Assembly (NCBI GenBank): GCA_022496805.1
Contig: CM040085.1
Span: forward strand, 41,073,811-41,137,810
Reading direction: 5' to 3'
DNA: 64,000 nucleotides
Source: Pohlia nutans
Lineage: Eukaryota; Streptophyta; Bryopsida; Bryales; Mniaceae
Numbering within the stretch: position 1 is the stretch's first letter; every line of letters starts with the position of its first letter. Shown here piece by piece: positions 55,825-64,000 of this stretch. The position numbers were made by a program, and so were the translations under genes. The notes below the pieces were generated by a model. It did not search any database, was not told the DNA's origin, and was given only the letters and a program-made list of their open reading frames with translations.

Positions 55825-56273
55825 GGGTCTGTTTCCATGTGCAATCCAACATGTTGTTTGACTGACGGGTCGGGTGGAGCCCTTTTTAGAACCCATCCTA
55901 GCGTAAATCATGTCGGGTTGCACCATGGGTTTTCGTAACATGTGTGAAAAAGAAAAGATAGCTTGGAAGATATGGCGGTGATTGGAAATGAAGATACTAT
56001 TGCACCATGTGTTTTGAAGGTGATTTTCAACCATATCCATGCAAAGATTCTTTTAGTTAAATAGTCCTTGGTAGTATGATATTTGTTTTGCATGCATGTG
56101 TCAATAGTAGAAAGTTGTAGTTACTATTCCTAATTGAGGAAATTAGGTCAATTTGCACATGGGTTCATAGGGATAGGGTGGACATGGTTTCACTCAATTC
56201 AATTTTTGGAGGTATTTTCTATAGTGGTCACCTATGGTTGATGATGGGTTGGATGGCACATGGAAACAAGTCC
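55825..56273. mobile_element. Harbinger-like miniature element, 449 bp
   Basis: The tips are GGGTCTGTTTCCATGTGCAA and the complement of GGACTTGTTTCCATGTGCCA, each continuing with TCCAAC. This resembles GGGCTTGTTTACACC of the full Harbinger element. TTA precedes and TAA follows, so the target duplication is imperfect. Confidence 0.62.
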
Positions 56274-56417
56274 TAAGTGTATCCCAACATAACACTTCAT
56301 TTTCTATTTTTACACAAGAAAAGATTCTCAGGAAATTACCTTTCATTGACAAGAATTTTTCCTCTGGACAAGCCACAACTCACAAATTTATGCCCAACTC
56401 AGTTGTGTTGATTGTGT

Positions 56418-56669
56418 CTCGGGGAAATCACTCTATGTAGTTTTTAGGTACCACTGGCGATAGCAGAGTATTTAAAGGTACTCTAGAAAATAAAAGTAAT
56501 TCTATCAATAATAAGTATCATTTAAAGAATATTCTTGTTTAAATTCTTGTAATCAATTTTGAGCATCCTATATTAATGTAATTCATTTATAAAAATTATC
56601 TTCAAAGACTTATTTGCATCCTCTATTTTTTGCAAGCCAATTATAATTTTTGAAAGTGACTTATCCGAG
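56418..56669. mobile_element. CTCGGGG-family miniature element, copy 1
   Basis: It starts CTCGGGGAAATCACTCTATG and ends GTGACTTATCCGAG, 252 bp. It aligns with 63346-63599 over the whole length, including TAATCAATTTTGAGCATCCT. No certain target duplication was found, so the superfamily is open. Confidence 0.72.
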
Positions 56670-57252
56670 GATTATGTCCTTATAAAAGGTCAGGCTATTG
56701 CGTGCATAAGGCCTAATCATCCAAAGCTTAACGTTTTTAATACCTTACTGGACCACATCCTTTATAACGTAGCAGAACTATAGAGAATCTGCTACTTAAA
56801 TAATCCACGTCTCCAACCCTCTTGCTTGGACCAACTGAAGTTAAAGAAAATTCTATGTGATTCCTCCGATCTTCTGACAAAACGTTTGAGATTTCGAGGT
56901 GCACAATAGGGAGGCTCATGAAAGTTATGAGGAGCCGAGCAAAGCATATTCCTAGCAATGCATAATACCAAAAACCTTTAGTAGTTCAGCAGTACAGAGC
57001 TGACATATTACCATTTTAGGGCATAGGTCTCATGGCCCTACTCAAAATATTGCCCAAGGATCTCTTTAAATTACAATGGTCCTAAGGTTAATTGCCTTTG
57101 AACCATCAACTTAGGTAATCAATTTATTTATAGCAATGATATCTTTAGTGAAATGTTTTTCTTTCATTTTAGATAAGGTTTAACAAGGAATGCATATTTT
57201 TTCACAATTATATTCCCAATATTGAAATTAAAACATAATTTAAAAGTGGAAA

Positions 57253-58873
57253 GGGTGTTTGTATGGTACAATCCACTAGAATTCTTGTCCTTGTGCACTC
57301 TTTTAAGGATGTTGAGAATTTGAAAAATCCATTTGAGAGAGAGAAAAATGTTTTTGTGAAACCTAAAATGGTAGGATGGACCGTACCAATAAAAGAGAAA
57401 AAAACTGATAAAAAATAAAAAATTTGGCATTATATTTTAATGGAGGATGAAACAAAGAATAAAGTAGTGCATTGTCACAGTGCATAATACGCACTCTAAA
57501 TTCTAAAAGAGAAGGAGAACAGAGGGTTGTGGATGGAATTTTGAACTATGAATTTTTCCAGTGTTCAAATATGTGAAAAAAATATCTTCCAATTTTTTCA
57601 AATTTTTTTGGATTGATTAAAGTTTCAAAATTTTAACCCCTAACCGTCCCAATGTCTATATTTTGGACATTTTTTGGGTTATTTTCACCTTCGAAGAGCT
57701 GTAACTTCTGCATACAGTGTTCAATTCAATGAAATTTTGGAAAAACCTGCACATGATGTCTAGTTTGAGTGGGAAAAATTCAGATCAATCCAAGACGTAT
57801 TGAATTTTTGGGAATCATTTGAAAGTAGGGGTCTTTCTTTTGGATAGTTTTTGTGCATTTTGATTGCTGCAACTTCGGGGGCTTGTATCTCCTTCATCCA
57901 AAGTCCGTTATCAATAAAAAAAAATATCGATTGGATTCCTTTGAAGTCTAGTTATCATGGTTAAATTTTCATATCAATCCATGTTGTTCTGAATGTTTGG
58001 GAGTTATTTTAGTGCACGGGTTTATTTTGGACACTATTTGCTTTTTGGATCAAATGGGTCAATTTTTGGGCTACTTTTTGACATTGCAAGGCCATTTTAG
58101 GGCACATTAAATTTTTTCATGAGCTTTTTCTTTGGTACCAATGTGTTTATATGATGATTTTGAACCACTTTATAATTTAAAGTTTTTTCATTTGAGTATT
58201 TGTGAAAACAAATTTCACCTCTAATGTGTTGCTAGGACAATTTCAACATCCTTTTTTAACACTACAAAACATTATGATCTTGCAATCTATGTGGCTGAAT
58301 GACTCCAAATTTGATCCACATCATCAACAACATGTATACTACAAGATTGTACGGTAGATATTTCTATACCTCACCTACATTTAGACCTATAACACATGAT
58401 CAAAAGTAATGATGTTTTTAAGCCCAAAAAAGCTAGAGACGCTTAGGGCTTAAAATGTGTTATTTTTAAGAGGGGTTAATTATTTCTCTATTTGAAAAAA
58501 AAATTGATGGATTTCTTTTTCTAATGTACTCAAGAGTGAAATTTTTCAAGTTGGTTTATTTTTAGATTTTTAAATATAGACTCAAATGTGAGCTATATTT
58601 ACATTCAAAGTTTGATCATAAAACTGTTAATAAAATGGGAGTTTTGATATTCAAAATCTTTAATATAAAATCATCTTAACATTCTAAAATTTTATTTTTT
58701 GGACAATATTTACATAAATCTAGAAGTTGGTTCACTCATTTTTCATTGAATCATTGCTACATAATTTTCAAATTGGTTTGAAAGTTAGCTTTTCAGACAA
58801 AATGCTCAAAGTGCACAAATAAAATGTAGTTAGTTCATCAAGAGGAGTTAGTAGATTGTACCATACAAACGCC
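57253..58873. mobile_element. Larger inverted-repeat element enclosing a TTAA element
   Basis: GGGTGTTTGTATGGTACAAT at 57253 faces the complement of GGCGTTTGTATGGTACAATC ending at 58873. Between them lies the TTAA element 57633-58453. The tip recalls Harbinger ends. No target duplication or coding capacity was found. Confidence 0.5.
57633..58453. mobile_element. TTAA-flanked family I element, 821 bp
   Basis: It starts TTAACCCCTAACCGTCCCAA and ends AGAGACGCTTAGGGCTTAA. It is the longest TTAA element in the window, still non-coding. A second GGGGTTAA at 58472-58479 is an alternative right border. Confidence 0.62.
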
Positions 58874-58904
58874 TGAAAGCATACCGGGACTCAATACCAA
58901 CATA

Positions 58905-59100
58905 AAGGTTCCCCCAATCATGTCCACACTATGTGTTATTGATTTTCATTCATGATGATACCCAAAACCACCAACTACTTCGCAATGTTTGGCATGCCAT
59001 TGGTTTGCTTGAATAGAGTAATAGGTAGTTTTGAGTCTCAATTGTGGTGGCTCCAAGAAAAATCAATATGCCAAAGTTGGGGGGAACTGGTGGTTTTAGA
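58905..59100. repeat. Dispersed repeat, copy 2 (partner at 15640)
   Basis: It aligns with 15640-15835, sharing ATGATACCCAAAACCACCAA, GGCATGCCATTGGTTTGCTT-like and CTCAATTGTGGTGGCTCCAA-like blocks. Confidence 0.65.
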
Positions 59101-59242
59101 GCATTCAACTTTACTAACTAACATTTTCCTAGAAAAATGTTATTCTTAATTCTACTAAGGCTAACATTTCTAGTATTTTATTTTTTATTTTTTATTTAGG
59201 GTTTTAAGGTTTTAGGGTTTAGAGTAGGGGTATCCTTCGATA

Positions 59243-60092
59243 TTACCCCCTACCAGACCAAGAAGCCCAAATTAAACCTTATGTTTATTTAAACGAGTAT
59301 GAATAGGTGCTAATGCTTTTGAGTAGGTGCTAAACAAGCATTATAGTACAAAATAAATAATATTTTGAATCCTTCAAATTAATCATTTCAAGTAAAACAT
59401 ATGTAGATGTACTTCATATCCAAAATTGGTGCCAAAATGATGTCATTGGATATTTTAAACAAATGTTTTGGATTTTTTTAAGCTGCTAGGACAAATTCTG
59501 ATTTTGGTACAAAAAGTCTCTTTAAAACTCTTTAAAACTCTTCAATTTTTACATGAATTTTTTTTGTGTATTTCATGAGTGTAGGAAATCAAAACCACAT
59601 CCGGTCAATTCACTTTTCAATTTGTTTTGAAGAGGGACTCAGTCAAATTTGCTATAGGGATTGATTTCAGATGTAAAAGGGCTTTTCGGGTATCCATATC
59701 AAACCATTGTCCAACACACACATCTATTATTCTATTATAGAAAAGTCAAGTCATGTGGTGGGTGCAATGTAGCGCACACTCTAACGAAATCCGAGCTGGG
59801 GTGACCGGATTAAACGTCACCTTTGTCCATATTGCCATTTACATAAGGTTCTTTAGCCCTTGTAAGTTGTACCTAGGAATAAGAATCGATGTACAAGAAT
59901 CGTTGTAGAGGATTCTAGAATATTGGACATGCCATGTAATTCTTTACCTAAAGAATGATGGTAGAGAGTTGGTAGTTTACAGCAACCCCACCTCAAAAAT
60001 CACATGTTTTGAATATTTTATCTTTCATGCAATGAGAGCAAAAGGGTGAACCCTTGCAAGGGCTGAAGAACTTTATGTACACTATTATCTTA
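59243..60092. other. Intergenic with a family A end fragment
   Basis: At 59243-59290 ACCCCCTACCAGACCAAGAA and GCCCAAATTAAACCTTATG keep the start of a family A element whose TTAA and remainder are gone. Just before it lies telomere-like GGGTTTTAAGGTTTTAGGGT. Nothing else was recognised. Confidence 0.5.
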
Positions 60093-60415
60093 GGATTGCT
60101 TTACATGACAGGCCGAGGCCAATTTGGAGTGTGAATCCTTGTATGAGATTGGTCTAATGCACGAAATCAACCCTAAGGCCTTTGCATGATGGAGTCAAGG
60201 CCATTCCCTGAAATTCATATTCTAATGGGCTGAAATTATATTCCAATGCACCAAAGACAAAATCTGACACAACCCCAAGGAAGAGAATTGGGTTGACAAA
60301 AATGGAATCCCAATTCACTTCCCTTGGGGCTATGTTAGAGCTCCCTCCCTTCTTGGCCTCAACGACTATTTCTTGTGAATTGGCTTTGGCCTTGGCCCGT
60401 CATGTGAAGCGACCC
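60093..60415. mobile_element. Harbinger/Tourist-like miniature element with TTA duplication
   Basis: The tips are GGATTGCTTTACATGACAGG and the complement of GGGTCGCTTCACATGACGGG, both continuing into GGCC. TTA is duplicated at 60090-60092 and 60416-60418. The interior, rich in GGCC words, recalls 37786. Confidence 0.78.
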
Positions 60416-61867
60416 TTAGGTGGTTTTAGCTCAAGCATAAGCCCGCAAATGGGAGAAGTCGGGGACTTGGGAGTATGACTGAGGCGAACTTGCAGCCATA
60501 CTCGTACCAAAGGTAAAAAAAAACTAAAACAAAACCTTGCCCCTATTTTTCGGACATGGTAGGTCCACCTAGACTAAATTAGGATCACATACTCTAAATG
60601 TAGAATTAAAATTCCCAAAAAAACCACTTAAACCCTCCAAAATGAGAAAAATGAGAAAAATGGCTGGTACGAGTATGGGTGTAGTTTTGTATAGCCCCGT
60701 GGGGCATTTGGGGACCAGCTTCTGGTGAGTCCCCATTGTGAGCACCTATTGGTGAGCAACTATAGTGGCAATGACTAAGCACACACAACTATTTAAAATT
60801 TGCCTAGAGGAAAGCGTTAGGAACAATGAACAGAAAGATAGAATAAACATTGCCATGTGAGGTGGAATGAGGAAATGAGGTTATCCCTAATCTCGCCTTA
60901 GAAGTGTCGTTCCATGGAGCTTTTATAGGTAGGGTTGAAACTGTTCTAATCACGTAGAGTTAGGGTGAGGTGGAAACTTCTAATTGCTCATAAGTTTCAA
61001 AATTCCTCATCACAGTCATCCTTTCTAATGCGAATTTTTGATTATTTATGGTGTACTCCCTCTGTCCCATGTTAAGCTTCTTGATTCCCTTGTGAATTTG
61101 TCCCATAACAAGCTTCCACTTTGCTCAAAGTACCATTTCTACTAGTTGAGGGTCCACAACATTGTGCTTAGGGTCCACACCATTGGATCAGTTAATGCTT
61201 CTATTTTGAAGGTTGAGGAAGCTTAATATGGGTAAGAAGAGTATTCAATTTTGGGGATAAGAGGTTGGATATGGTTTCATTGGTTTTGTCTCATAAAGTT
61301 CTTTGAATCGATATCAAACTCAAAATAAATGATGTTAAGCTGTGCAAGAAAATGTCCAAAAACAAACCGCAATAAAGTTAAAGAAACGGCTCTTTAAACA
61401 TCCATAACTTTGAAATGGTTGAGAATTATTAATAAACAAGCATAGCCTTTTTCAAAAGTCAAGACAATTTCCTGCAAGAATGAGTGGTAATTTATTGAAT
61501 TTTACCAAAAAAATGAGTAAAATATTGAAGTTTGAAATTGAGTCTCATTTTGAGAGGTTGTGAGTGAGAACAAACGGTCTTGGGTTCATGGTAGGAGAGG
61601 CCCTATGAATTTCTTATATTCTATAGCAGTACTACCATACTTGGAAGGTAGGGTTGACAGCTCATACCTAATATATGTTTTTTGGTTGAAATGATGTGAA
61701 TATTCTTTAAGATTCTCTAGGTATTCTCTAAGATTCTATTTTCAACATAGATAGTATTTAGATTCTTTTTGAAAAAATGATTTACTAAAAAATTTGGGGT
61801 TCCTTTTTATAATTGTTTTTTGCTGACCTTGATGGCCAGGTACAGTATCGGTTTAGGTACTACTGTA
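60416..61867. other. Intergenic, no gene seen
   Basis: A short inverted pair (AGCCATACTCGTACCA near 60496 and TGGTACGAGTATGGGT near 60664) brackets about 180 bp. The rest holds no recognised feature. Confidence 0.45.
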
Positions 61868-62899
61868 CAGTGGGGTCCAACATGGAATGGCGTTTTTGGT
61901 TTCGCAGTGAGAATTTGTTTAGTACTGCCAACTTTGAAAGCCTCCCGAGAGCTCAAAAATTGGTATCTTACCACGAAATTTTTACCAGAGACTCATCTTT
62001 AAGTTAATTATATATATGCCAAATTTCAAGGCCAAAAGATTCACCCAAAAAAAGTTATTCAGAATCTACCAACATTGGTAGCTGTGGAAATTTTTTCACT
62101 GCTATCAACTTTGACAGCCTCCCGAGAATGGAAATTTTTTTTCCTTACTTTGGTATTTTTTTGGTAGAAACCAATTTGTGTTAGTAATATATGGTAAAAA
62201 TCTCAAGTCTAAAATATTAGTAAAAAAAAAGATATTCCCAATCTACCAACATGTGTAGTTGTGGGATACAATGGGGAAACCATTTCATTCCTACCAACTT
62301 TGAATACTGCCAACTTTGAAAGCCTCCCGAGAGCTCAAAAATTGGTATTTTACCACGAAAGTTTTTCCAAAGAAATATCTTTAAGTGAATTATATTTATG
62401 CCAAATTTCAAGGCCAAAAGATTCTCCAAAAAAAAGTTATTCATAATCTACCAACATAGTAGTCAAAGTTGGTAGCAATGAAATGGTTTCCCCCATTGTT
62501 TCCCACAACTACACATGTTGGTAGATTGGGAATATCTTTTTTTTTACTAATCTTTTAGACTTGAGATTTTTACCATATATTACTAACACAAATTGGTTTC
62601 TACCAAAAAAATACCAAAGTAAGGAAAAAAAATTTCCATTCTCGGGAGGCTGTCAAAGTTGACAGCAGTGAAAAAATTTCCACAGCTACCAATGTTGGTA
62701 GATTCTGAATAACTTTTTTTGGGTGAATCTTTTGGCCTTGAAATTTGGCATACATATAATTAACTTAAAGAGGAGTCTCTGGTAAAAGTTTCGTGGTAAG
62801 ATACCAATTTTTGAGCTCTCGGGAGGCTTTCAAAGTTGGCAGTACTAAAAAAATTCTCACTGCGAAACCAAAAACGCCATTCCATGTTGGACCCCACTG
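61868..62899. mobile_element. TA-flanked CAGTGGGG foldback element, 1032 bp
   Basis: The tips are CAGTGGGGTCCAACATGGAA and its complement, with TA on each side. Two near-identical arms of roughly 430 bp face each other around a spacer of about 150-190 bp. The spacer is itself a direct copy of part of the left arm (TGCCAACTTTGAAAGCCTCC at about 61926 and 62306). The tip is shared with 43939-45081. It is non-coding, and transcription would give a long hairpin. Confidence 0.85.
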
Positions 62900-63345
62900 T
62901 ACCTACCACCTCCAAGAATAAGAGCATCTTTAAGGCATTCTGACAAACTGCACAACAAACAAAAATGTAACTTAATCTGACAGTGAAATTGTTGTTGAAC
63001 AAGCATGTATGATTCCCGCCTTTTATACAAAGTATTTTTTTTTTGGGAAGAGTGCTAATTATTTTTATAATTAAAATTTTCCCCTTTGCATTGAAGGCTC
63101 ACTGCTGCACCTCCAAATCTCAAGCATTTGTTAGGGGATCGGAGGAATTGTAGAGCATTTTCTCTAACTTCAACTTGGCCAAGCAATGAGGGTTGCAGAG
63201 TTGAATTATTTTATTTGCAGTTTTTCTACAGTGTAAAGGGTGTGGTCCAACAAGGGTTTAAGAATGTTATGAAAATAAAAGCACTTCACTTAAATTGATT
63301 CTACTCGTGTCCTCGGGCCCAGCTCTTATGGGAATATACACAGAG

Positions 63346-63599
63346 CTCGGGGAAGTCACTCTATGTATTTTTTTAGGTACCACTTGCGATAACAGAGTAT
63401 TTAAAGGTACCCTAAAAAATAAAAATAATTCTTACTATAATTAGTATTATTTAAAGAATATTCTCATTTTAATTCTTGTAATCAATTTTGAGCATCCTAT
63501 ATTAATGTAATTCATTTATAAAAATTACCTTCAAAGATTTATTTGCACCCTATGTTTATTTGCATGCTGATTGTAATTTTTGGAAGTGACTCCCCCGAG
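63346..63599. mobile_element. CTCGGGG-family miniature element, copy 2
   Basis: It starts CTCGGGGAAGTCACTCTATG and ends AGTGACTCCCCCGAG, giving a 16 bp inverted end with one or two mismatches. It is better preserved than copy 1. Confidence 0.75.
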
Positions 63600-63602
63600 G
63601 CA

Positions 63603-64000
63603 TAGAGTATAATTCATAAGCTAGTTGGTGAGTCCATGGAACTTCATCCACGCTTCACGTGGAAGTAGTGCATTTTTGGGACTCAATAGCACCGGCGATA
63701 CAACCCGCCTTGCAGGCCTGGAACTTGCTCAGGAGCTCGGTAATGTGGCTCGCCTGGACCAGGGTTTTTTTTTTTTGCACTGTAGCAGTGCTCCATGCAT
63801 GCAATGGAGAGTGGTCCCTCCATATTTAGACCATTATGACTATGCCACGATAGTGGAGTTTGGCACCATGGTGCCAGAAAAATAAACCCTGGCCTGGACG
63901 GTGAGGAACGCAAAGGTCTTTCGTGAGGAGGGCTGGACTGCTTCTAAACTCCAGCAAGATTTGTGGGAGAGTCTCATATAAACAAGCAAAGCAACATGGT
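63603..64000. other. GC-rich fragment of undetermined strand, split by a hAT-type element
   Basis: Outside the insertion at 63760-63891 this edge is GC-rich and open on both strands, like an exon. Plus reads NSTGDTTRLAGLELAQELGN. Minus, with the insertion removed, reads TVQASHITELLSKFQACK. A donor-like CGGTGAGG on plus and an acceptor-like CACCGTCCAG on minus coincide at 63893-63907. I recognise no family, and the gene, if any, would continue beyond the window. Confidence 0.35.
63760..63891. mobile_element. hAT-type miniature element with 8-bp target duplication
   Basis: It runs from CAGGGTTTTTTTTTTTTTGC to AAAAATAAACCCTG, 132 bp. The perfect duplication GCCTGGAC is at 63752-63759 and 63892-63899. 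CAGGG ends with an 8 bp duplication are diagnostic of the hAT superfamily. Confidence 0.87.

Noticed and set aside
59190..59235. Telomere-like TTTAGGG words
   Set aside because: The units are few and irregular. They are too short to call an interstitial telomere tract.

Overview
This window is nuclear DNA of a land plant. The genes have several GT-AG introns each, the exons are GC-rich against AT-rich surroundings, and the proteins are plant types: a membrane-anchored GH9 endoglucanase, an IQ67-domain calmodulin-binding protein, a mitochondrial phosphate carrier and an L-ascorbate oxidase. The style (sparse genes, short introns, many TTAA-flanked miniature elements, which are not typical of flowering plants) makes me lean to a bryophyte or other seed-free plant. 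That is an inference only; the sequence alone does not fix the species.

Layout. 1-0.5 kb: a possible last exon of an unrecognised gene. 2.5-6.1 kb (minus): six-exon GH9 endoglucanase of 530 aa. 6.9-10.7 kb: an apparently intact 3.8 kb PIF/Harbinger transposon with both required genes, a Myb/trihelix-like protein and a DDE transposase, arranged convergently, with near-matching ends and a TCA target duplication. 10.7-38.3 kb: about 27 kb with no convincing gene, packed with miniature transposons, many nested. 40.1-42.7 kb (plus): five-exon IQD protein of 559 aa. 43.9-47.6 kb: nested elements. 48.4-49.5 kb (plus): intronless mitochondrial phosphate carrier of 365 aa, with tandem duplications in both its leader and its 3' flank. 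50-52 kb: repeats. 52.3-55.4 kb (minus): five-exon L-ascorbate oxidase of 571 aa with two miniature elements in intron 4. 55.8-64 kb: repeats, including a 1 kb foldback element, and an undetermined GC-rich fragment at the right edge split by a hAT-type insertion.

The most unusual content is the repeat landscape. At least 17 elements with two recognisable ends, plus several fragments, sit at TTAA, begin with CCC(C/T)TAA and end with its complement. They fall into about nine internally unrelated families (lettered A to I here) that share only their tips. This is the signature of piggyBac-like (or Kolobok-like) non-autonomous elements. They make up about 12 percent of the window, and no source transposase is present. 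Other groups are TA-flanked mariner-like foldbacks, CACTA, Harbinger/Tourist, hAT and Mutator-like miniature elements, and an AAT-flanked family whose tip carries a TTAA that two of the TTAA elements entered independently.

The host genes are not an operon or pathway cluster. GH9 and ascorbate oxidase act at the cell wall/apoplast, IQD in Ca2+/calmodulin and cytoskeletal scaffolding, and the phosphate carrier in mitochondria. All gene models were spliced by eye from reading frame and GT-AG signals. UTR ends and transcription starts are not determined.
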